A stretch of DNA of 64,000 nucleotides from Umbelopsis ramanniana AG (taxonomy: Eukaryota > Mucoromycota > Umbelopsidomycetes > Umbelopsidales > Umbelopsidaceae): the NCBI RefSeq assembly GCF_025399195.1, contig NW_026252144.1, forward strand, positions 1 to 64,000, read 5' to 3'. The notes beneath the pieces were generated by a model. The model searched no databases. It had not been told where the DNA came from and saw nothing but the letters and a program-made list of their open reading frames with translations. A program made the position numbers and the translations under genes. Shown piece by piece: positions 1 through 10,280 of this stretch. Every line of letters starts with the position of its first letter. Positions within the stretch are counted from its first letter, which is position 1.

Positions 1-44
1 CTTCGCTCGCGCGCAGAATACTTTAGTATATGTTATTGCGACGC

Positions 45-100
45 GTTACTCGCTGACGCTCGTAACCCTTTCGCAATAAAAGATTCCTTAAAGTTTACTC
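45..100. repeat. Short direct repeat, left copy
   Basis: This stretch (CTCGCTGACGCTCG, then a CAATAAAAG-like segment and TTCCTTAAAG) recurs in diverged form at 1240-1292. The two copies bracket the 57-bp tandem array. The pair could be the ends of a mobile or satellite unit. I saw no terminal inverted repeat or target-site duplication. Confidence 0.5.
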
Positions 101-590
101 GGTGTACCTTATCATAGGAGTTAGAGGCTTTCAGTTTACTCGGACAACTTCTCCGTTCCATTATTAGAGAGTTCAGGCATGCAAGCCATCTATTCAAAGG
201 CGTTCTATGGGAAAATCACTTCGGTATTAACATTCGTCTCCATTAAAAGCATATTGTTATTTTTCCCACTTCGCTTTATTACAGTTCGCGCGTCTTTGTT
301 GTTCTAAAGGCCCCTGCCAATAAATCATTTCCACCTCTCTTTATTATGCTAACGGGTCTTTTTCTTGTTCAACCGGCGTCTGTTTGTGTAATACTGTCTA
401 ACTCATCCAATTCCTATGTGTTTGAGGTTGGTAATGAAGAGACATATTCATAGTAAGAAAGAAACAGCCTGATCGCATTTTTTTAAGGAAGTAACTTAAT
501 CAATCGTATCATAACTACCTCCGTTTATAGAAGAATTAATTTCATTAGCAGGTGTGCTATTAGTATAAGCACTTAACTCTCATTAAAAAT

Positions 591-1160
591 GAGACTGTAG
601 TTAACAGTGTTAGATATAAGCATAAGCAATTAGCGCTTGCAAGAACTGACTGTAGTGAACGGTGTAAATCATATGCATCAGCACATAGCGCTTGTAAAAA
701 ATTGTTTGTAGTCAACAGTGTAAGCTATAAGTATAAGCACTTAGCACTCGTAAAAATAAAAAGGCTGCAGTTAATAGTGTAAACTATTATCATAAGCATT
801 CAGCGTTCAGCGTTCATAAAAAGAGAGACTATAGTTAACAGTGCAAGCTATAAGCATAAGCACTTAGCGCTTACAAGAACTGACCGTAGTCAACGGTATA
901 AACCATAAGAACCAGCACTTAGCTCTTATAAAAAATTCATTGTAATTAACGGTGGAAGTTATAAGCTTAAACACTAAGCGCTTGTAAAAAGAGAGACTGC
1001 AGTTGACAAGTGCGAGTTACAAGCATAAGCACTTAGAAGTTGTAAAAGAAAAGACTGCATTTAACAAAATAAGCTGTAAGCATAAGCACCTAGCGCTGAC
1101 AAGAACTGACTGTAGTTAACAGTGTAAGCTATAACCATGAGCACTTATAAAAACTGAGTA
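591..1160. repeat. ~57-bp tandem array with four-unit higher-order structure
   Basis: About ten diverged units begin with a GACTGTAGTTAACAGTGTAA-like segment at roughly 591, 648, 706, 763, 828, 882, 939, 995, 1052 and 1108, so the period is 54-65 bp. Each unit contains ATAAGCATAAGCACTTAGCG-like sequence. Unit endings alternate in a pattern that returns every fourth unit: CAAGAACTGAC ends units 1, 5 and 9, and an AAAAAATT-type ending closes units 2 and 6. This gives a second period of about 225-237 bp. Spacers are not unique, so it is not a CRISPR array. It is a minisatellite or satellite block, perhaps subtelomeric or pericentromeric. No coding potential was seen. Confidence 0.85.
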
Positions 1161-1239
1161 CTACAGGCAGCGACGTCGTTGATTCAACTCAATGATTAAC
1201 TAGGCAATCTCTTTACATATCAATTTTAATGTCCCTCCC

Positions 1240-1292
1240 GCGCTATGTCCCTCGCTAACGCTCGTTCCATCACGCAATGAAAGTTTCCTTAA
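1240..1292. repeat. Short direct repeat, right copy
   Basis: Diverged copy of the segment at 45-100 (CTCGCTAACGCTCG, then CAATGAAAG and TTCCTTAAAG). It closes the ~1.2-kb interval holding the 57-bp array. Confidence 0.5.
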
Positions 1293-2547
1293 AGCTATCA
1301 GGGCAAGCAGAATCTTGCCGCCAGCGGGGTTTCAAAAATTAATCATAACCTCCAGTTCATCGAGAATGACATGAATGTCGTTCTACATTCCACCCTTCCC
1401 CAACTCCATTCCGTTCATTTCCGCCTCCAGTCCATTTCTACACCATTTTACTTTCTTTTTCCATATTTTCCCATTACTTCATAATCGACATTGCCAGATA
1501 TAAACGATTTAAACTCGACAACTCCTATGCGGCATCAACTCAACCAATCCATTTGTCCTTCCCAATGGTAGCTCATTTGAACGCCAGAACCAAGTAAGCT
1601 GACTTTCGGTTATGGGTGATAACATCGACCTTAGTGGCGAGCATTAATGTTCATTTTCTCCGGTGAATGCCTAAGTTATATAGACTCAAACTCGCCCTGC
1701 AACATCTACACGCTCTCCAGTATACGTCTGCTACCAACGATAGCCCATTTGAGCATTTAGTGTAAAAGGTACAGGAAGATACATACCATTTGTTTTTATG
1801 ACATAAATACGTTGATTTCCATAAAAGGCATCGTCTTCAAAGGCAATTGGACTATAGTGAGCTGCTTGATGTCGACTGCAAAGAGATACTGTACTTTATG
1901 CTCGCATACAACAAATGAATTCAAAATACCGGCTAAAGATGCTCGTTTATGAAAAAATGAAAGCACCCATCCTGAGAACCATGCCCGCTATGAAGAGTGT
2001 TAACGCCTAGCAAATTTGAGAAACATACCTCACACTGTCAATGGTTTCGACGAATCATCGTTCAGAAATACAAATCTACAGACAGTAGGAAGAAAACACT
2101 TTCAAAGTTGGCTCATTGTGTTCAGAATGCAAAACGTAAACACCAAAACATAAATTTGAAATTCCATCAGTCAGCTAACATTGGTAAATGAAATATCGAC
2201 TTTGTACACCGAATTTTCTTTACACTCACAGCAGATCAACATATATTATAGAAAACAAGGTAAGACTGCAAAAAGGTTGCCTTGATCATTGTTATTAACC
2301 GTAAGAACTGCTCAACACTAAAGTATAATGACGACGAAGACCAACATCTGACCTTTGGCAATAAAATGGCAATATCCAGAATATACGGGCAAGCTGACAA
2401 GAAGCACATTCACAATTTCTGATAGACTATATCGGTAGACATCAATCGTCTGTGCATGCTGACACCAGGCAGAAGCTACGAGAGGCATTTGAAGGACTAT
2501 CTATATCAGTCTCAGAATTCATTGAGGGAGAACGACTGAGTGGTCAA
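1293..2547. other. Gene-free AT-rich stretch
   Basis: I see no supportable gene here. Open frames are short and have low-complexity composition. No tRNA or obvious transposon coding sequence was recognised. Confidence 0.5.
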
Positions 2548-2876
2548 CGACAACTCTGATTCTACAAACAGAATGCAAAAAGATGCAGTGATAAAAGTGG
2601 TGGGATATTTTGGACTGCGCTCAGAAATAACTTAACCATCAACAACTCGATCTTACGAACAGGCTACAAAAAGATGTAGTGATTAAGGTGATGGGGATAT
2701 TTTGGACGGCGCTCAGACATAATTCAACCATCAACACCTCTGACCTTACAATCAAAATGCAAGAAGATGCTGTGATTAAAATGCTGGAATATTTTGGAAT
2801 GCGCTCTGATATAATTCAACCGTAAACAACTGTGATCTTACGAACAGACTGCAAAAAGATGTAGTGATCAAGACGG
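2548..2876. repeat. 92-bp tandem array, about 3.6 copies
   Basis: Unit starts fall at 2548, 2640, 2732 and 2824, exactly 92 bp apart. Each unit carries a CAACAACTC-like start, a TGCAAAAAGATGTAGTGAT-like middle and a GATATTTTGGA...GCGCTCAGA end. The fourth unit stops after about 53 bp, where the sequence runs towards the TnpB/Fanzor-like remnant. 92 is not a multiple of three, so the array is unlikely to code for protein repeats. Confidence 0.9.
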
Positions 2877-3212
2877 CCAGCAGGACCTCACACATGAGCT
2901 TCACCGACTCGGATGGGTCTAATGCCCCTCCATCCGATCGAAACAATGGAGGACGTCAAGTCCTCCCCAAAAACAGAAAGAATGCAACAAATATCCCTTT
3001 CCTGCATCTCAGATCGCACCCACTGTCTACCTTGTCGGAAACGACAACAGTCGCATATCCGACGATGAACAGCTCATGCCTGCTCCCAGACATGTTCCTG
3101 TTGCAGTCGGACCAGTCTCTACACAACGAAAACTCCGTAGTCTCGCAAAACAACGCCAGGCTAGAGAAGCTAGAGAAGCTGCACGTGTAGCTACCGAACC
3201 TGTGGTTGATGA

Positions 3213-3708
3213 ACCCATTGCTTCCCTCTCACCTTTACGCAAAAATACGCGGTAAAAAAAAAAGGCTCCATCGTAAGGGTGATATGGAGAGAGCTGAAAA
3301 GGAAAGAGCGTGCTGGCGATCTTGTCACTGTTACAGTCGATGAGTATCTCTCGTCCCAGGTAAGTACATTGTATCTTTACGATCACTTTGCGAGACCTTA
3401 TGTTTTCTAACGTCTTCATCCTCTAGATATGTCACCATTGTCATCTTCGTGAGTTGGAGAAGATCAGAACAGCTGACAACATATCTCACTACAATGTCTT
3501 AATCTGTAAAAACTGTAGCACAGTGTGGCAAAGGGATACGAATGCCAGTAAAAACCTGTGCTGGATCGCTCGATCGGTATGGACAGGTGACGGCCACCCA
3601 GCACGTTTTCAACGCCCTGCGACCTCATCTAACAACTCAACATCATGGCTGCTACGAACGCAGTTTCTCTCCTATGAGAGATTCAGATATTTTTACGCTA
3701 GTCGGTAG
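3213..3708 (+). pseudogene. 3' remnant of a TnpB/Fanzor-type (IS605 OrfB-like) gene
   Basis: Exon 3213-3360 is open from just after a TGA. It joins across a GTAAGT...CTCTAG intron (3361-3426) to exon 3427-3708. The product has an Arg/Lys-rich helix (VIWRELKRKERAGDL), then VDEYLSSQ, then a zinc ribbon with two CxxC knuckles (CHHC and CKNC), followed directly by WQRDTNASKN. That last motif is the RuvC-III catalytic Asp motif (RDxNAxxN) of TnpB and eukaryotic Fanzor proteins. Families of this kind are RNA-guided nucleases carried by mobile elements. The guide-binding and RuvC-I/II parts are absent: the upstream frame breaks at the TGA. An Arg/Ala-rich open frame at about 3050-3254 may be a shifted upstream part. 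I read this as a dead, 5'-truncated copy. Confidence in the family is good; confidence that nothing upstream belongs to it is lower. Confidence 0.7.
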
Positions 3709-4648
3709 GTCACTTCTCATTTTTTAACAGTACATCAAAAAAAAAATTCCAATCTGACCGCAAAATGATTTCGAAATCACAGTATGTTGTTATCAGACAG
3801 ACTATGCTATCAGACACTCCACTTTTACATCGCACTCTGCATCCCATTTCCAATCAAAATTATTCATCAACAGTACTCCTAAAAGCTATGATAAAACTGC
3901 AAATGATTAAAATAATGTAAGAAATTGGCAAACTCTTTCTATTATTACGCATTGTATGCAAACCGTCATGCATTAGCAAGTGTCCAAACGCCACACTGAA
4001 TTTGACAGTGATTGAGACTTACGGCGTGCTATCGGTACTTAGAGACTCTGTGTTTCGACAGGGATTATAGCACATTGAATAAACAGGGTGCAAGTGTCAC
4101 TAAAAACGATACACATGGTATGTGACGATGCCAATGGATGATAATTTTCACTCAGGTGTCCATAACACAATTCAAGGGAACAGCTAGCTCTCTACTGAAT
4201 TCTCAATCAAGGTTCATTTGAAAGTCGGTGTTGTTGCCACTTCTGTTCTGTCTCCGATGTACGGATTTGAAATTCCTTTACTTCTCCGGGTCGAGCAATG
4301 CTAGCGTCTCTCTCGGTAACGACTTGAGTCAAAGCTTGTGAAAGATGACTCAACCTCCTGAGGATATCTACCTTCAAATTGTTATATGTGTTCCATCTTG
4401 TGCAAGGTAATGAAATGGCATGATCGTATGTCAAGTCAGAGGACTAAGAAAACCTCCAGCCATGATTCACCGTTGTCTTACTCTCGTTCATAGCTTGCAA
4501 GCATTAAGTACGGTGTTTTTATTTACGGCATTGATGTGGATAACTATACCCTAAATTCCTCTCAAGTAAAGAATAATATGAAATGGTAGTCATACATGGA
4601 GGTGGTAGCTCGATGGACTTTGGGCGAAAAATTGGCTGTGAGAACTCT
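3709..4648. other. Intergenic, no gene seen
   Basis: AT-rich sequence. A 75-codon minus-strand frame at 4207-4434 has no recognisable family and no support. The stretch includes the 3' flank of the DUF2264 gene. Confidence 0.5.
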
Positions 4649-6562
4649 TCACTCAGTTCTGGACACACTCTTTTGACGTTTATAGTGCTTTGCAACTTCA
4701 ACTTGCACACCCTTTTCTTCCAACATTTTTTGCAGCAAGTCGACAGAAGGTACAGCTGGGGGCGTTGACCAAATATCTTTGATCTTCGAACCATCGGGTC
4801 CAGCAAGCACCGAGCAAACATAAACAATTGTTTGGCCGGCTTCAACAGTTCCCATCAATTGCGGCACAAACGTACGGGGGAACATTACACTGGTATTTCC
4901 ATGCGGCGCAATGACTCTTGCTGCGCGCTTTGTTACAGAGGAATCCATAATGCCGCTGAAGTCTCCGAGCTTGCATTCGACCCAAGCTGAGCTCGCATCC
5001 GAATGAGTGATATCTGCCTTAAAATCTACACGTGGTGCAGCAAATCCACCTTCGACAGTTTCAAGTGTTCTTGATGATGTAATACGATGGACACGCGTAT
5101 GCCATGGGCCATTGGGGATCAGCCATGTTTCAACCTTTACATCTGGCCAAGGATTCCATAAAGAAAAGAGGATATCTCCAATCAAATACGCGTCTACGCA
5201 GTGTTCTCTCACACGATAATGTTTTCCATCATCACTGAACGCAATCATGTTATCAAACGCACCGGTTTGAAATCCTAAGCTGTCGCTTTCAACACTAAAG
5301 CCGTACCGAGACGAGTAAGCAAATTTCTTGTATTTCTCTGGGACGCATCGCATTTGCTGTCCAGTTTCTGGTCCCGCTGTCAGGAGTACTGTATGCCCAG
5401 GCTGATGTGAGAAAACCATTCCAGGAATCGAAAACGAAGCTACATCTGGTCGGCTCTCCACTGGAAGTTCTTTTGCTGTCCAAAAAGGGTGGTCGGCAGG
5501 GAGTTTAAGTGCTGTAAATGCTTTCATGGCCCACCATGGCGATCCGGCGGAGTTGTATCGTTCTGCCATAAATTGATTCGGATAAGCGTATCCGACGGTA
5601 AGAAGACCATCTTTGTTCCCTGAAATTGGCTGCGTGGACCACCATCTTAGGTTTCTCAAGTACAGTCCTTTCAGAACTCCCCATGGCAAAGCCTCTTCGT
5701 TAGCTAGGGCCAATGCTCCCCAGAAGCCGGCAACTGCATGCCGATATATCAAGCTGCGCCCATACGGCACATTTTCGCCGGTATCCGCAAACCAGTGTTG
5801 GAAGTGTTGTGCAAACTTTCGTGCTCGATCCCGAAATCTCTGGCAGCGCTCTTTGTCCTGTGGCCGGTACACAGCGTATATCAGTCCGTAAAAGTGCATA
5901 GCAAACGGATTGTAGTAATCGATACGCCTGGTGTCACCTTCATCGTCGCCATCACGGTACCATCCATCACCTATGTACAGGCTTTCCAAATCCTGCAAGT
6001 ATTCCTCTGTCATAGATTCATCTACCTTGATTCCAACTTTGTCCAGGCCAAGATCGACCATAACGCGGAAGAATTTATGGTTGTTTCCATGGAAATTAGT
6101 ATTGCGACCCTGGATTAAGTACTTGGCGACATTGTTTTTGGTTTCTTCGTCCAATGGATCCCAGATATGCTCCGGTACCAGTAACATCGCATAACCAAGA
6201 GCGGCTATCTCAACTTGTCGCTGATCCATTGAAGAAACCTCCCCCCAGTATTCGGGATGCATGGGGTCAGTGCCATTCTTTAACCCCTCCCGGTACCGCT
6301 CCCAATGGGCGAAACTTGCCCCTCCTGCTACCATGGGAGCAATACCAAACAGTGGCCTGGCAAACCCTTCTAAATCAGAAGAAGCTCGATCGAATGATGC
6401 CCCTGACGCGTCAAGTTGCACTCGAGCGTTGCCTTCAGAGAAAGTAGGTAATAATGGTTCGAACATCTCGTTGACAGCTTGTATGACATCGTCCCTTGTC
6501 TGAAACTTGTTTCCAGCCGATGGGTTAAATTGCGACTGTGGGATAACACTTGAATCAATCAT
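4649..6562 (-). CDS. DUF2264 (GH154-like) protein, putative beta-glucuronidase
   Basis: Intronless gene for 637 residues. Family hallmarks in order are LEGFARPLFGIAPM (64-77), NNHKFFRVMVDLGL (160-173), YIGDGWYRDG (196-205), DYYNPFAMHFYG (215-226) and PYGRSLIYRHAVAGFWGALA (266-285). These match the DUF2264 (PF10022) pattern: an alpha/alpha-barrel N-terminal half and a beta-rich C-terminal half. As I recall, some DUF2264 members are classed in CAZy GH154, where beta-glucuronidase activity was reported. Activity here is inferred. The N-terminus has no signal peptide, so a cytosolic enzyme is expected. The gene is transcribed away from the MFS transporter across a 685-bp shared upstream region, and it sits with GH88 and lyase genes. 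That context supports release of saturated glucuronic acid from oligo-uronides. The lack of introns is unlike most genes further right, which fits transfer. Confidence 0.88.
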   Translation of the reverse strand: MIDSSVIPQSQFNPSAGNKFQTRDDVIQAVNEMFEPLLPTFSEGNARVQLDASGASFDRASSDLEGFARPLFGIAPMVAGGASFAHWERYREGLKNGTDPMHPEYWGEVSSMDQRQVEIAALGYAMLLVPEHIWDPLDEETKNNVAKYLIQGRNTNFHGNNHKFFRVMVDLGLDKVGIKVDESMTEEYLQDLESLYIGDGWYRDGDDEGDTRRIDYYNPFAMHFYGLIYAVYRPQDKERCQRFRDRARKFAQHFQHWFADTGENVPYGRSLIYRHAVAGFWGALALANEEALPWGVLKGLYLRNLRWWSTQPISGNKDGLLTVGYAYPNQFMAERYNSAGSPWWAMKAFTALKLPADHPFWTAKELPVESRPDVASFSIPGMVFSHQPGHTVLLTAGPETGQQMRCVPEKYKKFAYSSRYGFSVESDSLGFQTGAFDNMIAFSDDGKHYRVREHCVDAYLIGDILFSLWNPWPDVKVETWLIPNGPWHTRVHRITSSRTLETVEGGFAAPRVDFKADITHSDASSAWVECKLGDFSGIMDSSVTKRAARVIAPHGNTSVMFPRTFVPQLMGTVEAGQTIVYVCSVLAGPDGSKIKDIWSTPPAVPSVDLLQKMLEEKGVQVEVAKHYKRQKSVSRTE

Positions 6563-7247
6563 AGTTGGTAGGATTTTCTTATGACAAAGTGTGAGTTTTC
6601 TATACAGCTGTAGCTTTATGAATATAAGTATTTTGCACTCAGATTTGTAGAAGACTGTTCAACCGAGAGACGGATCAGATTCTAAATCCTAATTGTGAGG
6701 GACGATGGCTCGGGTAAAAGTTTCGTCAAGTCCCTTTTCAGTACATTTACCAATTTAGACAATTACCTGGTTTCTGTAATATAATACCAACACAGAGCAG
6801 GCTTAGGAAACATAAAACCACGGCCACTATGAATCTCTGGTACGTTTTTTTCATAAGTTATATTTTCTTGCATAGTACCTGACGATGCAGCCCCTAATTT
6901 TTTTGACAAATCATTGGTGCGATCCTAAGGACCCGTTGGCAAATCACAAGACCACGTCCAATTTTGTACTATATCCTTCATTTGGTTAAATTAGGCCGCA
7001 AAAAAACGTTTGAAGCTTGATACATCGCACAAAGTTCACAAGGACACTTCAACACAACTTCATTTTAGGTTCTTCCCCGTGGGGAAACCGTTTCATCAGT
7101 GTAGCTCTCAAGCTCTACGGTCATTTTCTTCTACGCCTTCAACGAAACGGTATAAATTGGTTTGCCACTTTGCAAGTTGTTTCCTTACTCAAGCATTTTT
7201 GGCAGAATCATTCATATCACAAACAGATCTAGTCTTTCTCCATCAAA
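6563..7247. promoter_or_regulatory. Shared divergent upstream region of the DUF2264 and MFS genes
   Basis: 685 bp lie between the two start codons. On the plus side there is a TATAAA at 7151, about 95 bp before the MFS start. A perfect dyad with arms TTCCCC/GGGGAA around GT lies at 7073-7086, about 160 bp upstream of the MFS start. It contains GTGGGG, which fits the Mig1/CreA-type carbon-repressor consensus (SYGGRG). AAGGACCCGTTGG at 6927-6939 weakly resembles TTAGGACCTCCGTTAGG at 10702-10718 in the other divergent promoter of the cluster. Regulatory roles are inference. Confidence 0.4.
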
Positions 7248-8810
7248 ATGAAGACACAGCCCACAAAGGAATTGTATGGTTCAAGTGTAGATGCTACTAT
7301 GTTGAGGGAGGTAGTTCCGAAGAGGACCAAAATGTGGTGGCATTATCCGGCTCTGCGCACTCTCAACCTGCTACTGATCTGCGCTATAGTAACAGATGTA
7401 ACTAACGGCTATGATGGATCTATGTTAAACGGACTACAAATCATTGAAAGTTGGCAAGAGTACTTTAACAAACCCACTGGTTCTATTCTTGGCGTTATCA
7501 GCAACGGAACTCGATTTGGACAAGTAGGGTCTCTCTTTGTTTCTGCAACACTTATCCAAAGATTCGGACGACGAAAACCTATCGCCATTGGCTCACTCAT
7601 TCTACTGGTTGGAGTGATTTTGCAAACCGCAGCGGTGAATACGGCAATGTTTGTTGTTGGACGTGTATTCATTGGTTTTGGTAACGGTATTCAAGCGACG
7701 GCATGTCCTATTCTTGTGGCTGAGCTGGCTTATCCAACCCAACGTACGCAAATCACGGGCATTATGAACAGTACTGGATCATTGGGGTCACTGTTGGCTG
7801 CGACAATCACATTTGGTACATCTTATCTAGGCGCATCTACCTGGAGCTGGCGCCTACCTAGTTTGCTACAGGCAATGTCTTCTATTCTCCAATTGATCAT
7901 GAGTTTCTACGTACCGGAATCGCCACGATGGCTGGTATACAACAATCGCAGAGAGGAAGCATGGCAAATTTTGGCTAAATATCATGCTGAAGGAGATGAA
8001 GACTCGGAATTGCTTAAATTTGAGATGGAAGAAATTGATGCCGCAATCGCACGGGAGAAGTCTCAGTCGCTTACTTCTTGGATGGAATGGTTCCGCACAC
8101 CGGGTAATCGACATAGATTCTTCATTGTGCTCACCATAGGGTTTTTGATCCAATGGTGTGGGAATGCTTTGATATCGTACTATCTCGGAATTCTTCTCAA
8201 AACAATCGGTATCACAGATCAAAAAAGTCAACTTATCATCAACGTGGGCATCAATATCAACGGCATGGTTTGGGGAAATTTCTTTTCCTTGTGGATTGAA
8301 CGTGTTGGCCGCCGTCCTATGTTCTTCATGGGCTTATCAGGCATGTTCTGTGCTTTCCTCATTCTTACAGTTGTGACGGGCATCAATCAGAGCACAGGTT
8401 TCCACAACACATCAGCTTCACAAGCTTCACTTGCCATGATCTTCGTATTTGGAGCCTTTTACAAGATGGCTGGACCGGTATGCCCCAGTTACGTTGCGGA
8501 AGTTAGCCCTTATGATTTGCGCGCTAAGGCTTTCGTCATAAATGGATTCGCTGACGCTGCTGCTAATGTGTTCAACGGTTTTACTAATCCAATCGGAATG
8601 GTCGCACTCGGGTGGAAGTACTATATCGTTTGGTGTTGTGTACTGGTCAGTAATTTCTTTCTTGTGTACTTCTTCTATCCGGAAACCAAAGGCCTTTCTC
8701 TGGAAGAAGTAGCCATTAAGTTCGATAAAGATCAAGCCGACATTTTTGAAAGCGAACCTGGTCAAGCGGAAGCTGTTGATGCTCCACTGGAAGTTGGAGA
8801 AGAAAAATGA
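7248..8810 (+). CDS. MFS sugar/H+ symporter of the uronide cluster
   Basis: Intronless gene for 520 residues with about 12 membrane segments. Sugar-porter (PF00083) signatures are NGYDGS (53-58), FGRRKP (106-111), GRVFIGFGNG (138-147), ELAYPTQR (159-166), PESPRWL (223-229), ERVGRRP (351-357) and PETKGLSLEE (478-487). The overall type resembles fungal lactose-permease/hexose transporters rather than bacterial ones. Its partner enzymes have no secretion signals, so I infer that it imports oligo- or mono-uronides, or the neutral sugar of a mixed polymer, for intracellular breakdown. The substrate is not readable from sequence. The start is the first ATG of the hydrophilic N-terminus, 95 bp after a TATAAA. 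The gene converges with the GH88 gene across a 246-bp AT-rich gap that contains AATAAA-like signals. Confidence 0.92.
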   Translation: MKTQPTKELYGSSVDATMLREVVPKRTKMWWHYPALRTLNLLLICAIVTDVTNGYDGSMLNGLQIIESWQEYFNKPTGSILGVISNGTRFGQVGSLFVSATLIQRFGRRKPIAIGSLILLVGVILQTAAVNTAMFVVGRVFIGFGNGIQATACPILVAELAYPTQRTQITGIMNSTGSLGSLLAATITFGTSYLGASTWSWRLPSLLQAMSSILQLIMSFYVPESPRWLVYNNRREEAWQILAKYHAEGDEDSELLKFEMEEIDAAIAREKSQSLTSWMEWFRTPGNRHRFFIVLTIGFLIQWCGNALISYYLGILLKTIGITDQKSQLIINVGININGMVWGNFFSLWIERVGRRPMFFMGLSGMFCAFLILTVVTGINQSTGFHNTSASQASLAMIFVFGAFYKMAGPVCPSYVAEVSPYDLRAKAFVINGFADAAANVFNGFTNPIGMVALGWKYYIVWCCVLVSNFFLVYFFYPETKGLSLEEVAIKFDKDQADIFESEPGQAEAVDAPLEVGEEK

Positions 8811-9056
8811 TGTAGTTGTTGTATCCATATCTACCCATACGAAATGTAGTCCATATTTTAAAGCGGTTTATTTCTTCACCTCAAATATAATGCAATGTTA
8901 CAATAAACATGTACCGCAGTCATTACGAGAAAATACTCCAATTAATGCATGCCTTTTCCTCCTCTCTTTTTTTATACAAAGTATCAAAAGGTCTCCTCCT
9001 CTTTTCAGTTTTTTTTTAAAACAATTTGAATATATTTATTAAAAGCTCTTGTCATC

Positions 9057-10280
9057 CTAATTGATAAGTCCCATGTCTAGTAGTCTATTAACTGTCTCAA
9101 TAAAATAGTAGTCGGCATAAACCAAACCTGTATCAGCAATTCTGAGACCTGGCATGGCATCAGCATTATTGTTGACAGTGCTATGTTCCAGGATAGTATC
9201 TCCATTTCCAGAGGAAGCAGTAATTGCACGAGACAAAATTTTGGAGATGTGTGGTAAATAGTTCAAGGTTGGGTCTAACTGCTGTTGTAAAAGCATACCA
9301 GAGCAAGCAATCATAGCAGCAGACACATCCCAATATGTCGGTCGCTCTACATCAAAGTCCCAGTATACAGTACCATCCTCTGCAAGTTTAGAGAGAAACA
9401 TTTCCGTGAACTTCTTGGAAGCCTCTAGGAACTTGGGATCCTTAGTGTACTTGTAAGTAACAGCATAACCGTATAGCGCCCATGCTTGACCACGACTCCA
9501 GGTACTGTCATCGGCATAGCCTTGGTGAGTCATTTTACCTGTGACTTCTCCAGTTTGTGTATCATACACTACAAGGTGATAGCTCGAGTTATCAGGTCTG
9601 AAGTGATTCTTTAGAGTTGTCTCTGCATGAGTGGTGGCAATGTCATAGAACTCTTTATTGCCACTCTTCTCCGCAGCGTAGTAAAGAAGCTCCAAATTCA
9701 TCATGTTATCAATGATGACAAGGAAGTGCTTGTTCATGTCGGTGTATGAGTATGATTTGCTGACCTTCTCATTCCAGGATCGGATGGCTTTTGTCTTAGA
9801 GCTATATCGAGTTGTCAATGACTTTGCAGCCTGAATGATGATATCTAAGGCCGCTTCATTGCCAGTGAGCTCGTAATCACGTTGAAATGCAGGCATAATC
9901 AGGAATCCAATATCGTGAGTATTGGTATTAAATTGTTGCTCAACAAGACCAGATTCCCAGTGACGACCAGCCTTCAGTAACTGCTCACTGCTTACAGTAG
10001 TTGATTCGGCGTCACCGTTTTTCTTCAGCTGTCTCTCATATAAAGCCCATATGCTACCAGGAAAGAAACCTGAAGTCCACTTGAATGCCGGCACGTACTC
10101 GTACTTGTCAGTGCCTGGAGTAGTGTAGTGCGGAAACTCGGTTGGAGGATCTTCCTTGTTCAAGGCTGGAGCTGCAACCTTCCAGATAGTGTCATAAATC
10201 TTAGGTGATAGTAACCCTTTAATGTCCACGTGGTCTTGTCCGCTGGAGGAGGTGCGGCCTGTTTCGTTTGATTGTGTCAT
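9057..10280 (-). CDS. GH88 unsaturated glucuronyl hydrolase
   Basis: Intronless gene for 407 residues, close to the usual ~370-400 of the family (Glyco_hydro_88). Visible landmarks are KWTSGFFPGSIWALYE (67-82), THDIGF with Asp123, IDNMMNLELLYYA with Asp191 (the two acidic positions matching the catalytic pair of Bacillus UGL), and GYADDSTWSRGQAWALYG (254-271). GH88 enzymes hydrate the 4,5-double bond of the unsaturated uronic acid left at the non-reducing end by a polysaccharide lyase. The monomer then falls apart to a keto-acid. There is no signal peptide, so it should act in the cytosol. The gene is divergent from the lyase gene across 517 bp, which makes the lyase its natural upstream partner. 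Members are common in bacteria and patchy in fungi, where they are often in clusters. Confidence 0.95.
   Translation of the reverse strand: MTQSNETGRTSSSGQDHVDIKGLLSPKIYDTIWKVAAPALNKEDPPTEFPHYTTPGTDKYEYVPAFKWTSGFFPGSIWALYERQLKKNGDAESTTVSSEQLLKAGRHWESGLVEQQFNTNTHDIGFLIMPAFQRDYELTGNEAALDIIIQAAKSLTTRYSSKTKAIRSWNEKVSKSYSYTDMNKHFLVIIDNMMNLELLYYAAEKSGNKEFYDIATTHAETTLKNHFRPDNSSYHLVVYDTQTGEVTGKMTHQGYADDSTWSRGQAWALYGYAVTYKYTKDPKFLEASKKFTEMFLSKLAEDGTVYWDFDVERPTYWDVSAAMIACSGMLLQQQLDPTLNYLPHISKILSRAITASSGNGDTILEHSTVNNNADAMPGLRIADTGLVYADYYFIETVNRLLDMGLIN

Noticed and set aside
591-1160. CRISPR-like array
   Set aside because: Units are contiguous and diverged with no unique spacers, and the DNA is eukaryotic.
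2864-3190. 108-codon plus-strand ORF upstream of the Fanzor-like remnant
   Set aside because: Low-complexity content. Another frame over the same DNA (Arg/Ala-rich) is at least as protein-like. Neither has support.
4207-4434. 75-codon minus-strand ORF
   Set aside because: No family, no splice context, unremarkable composition.
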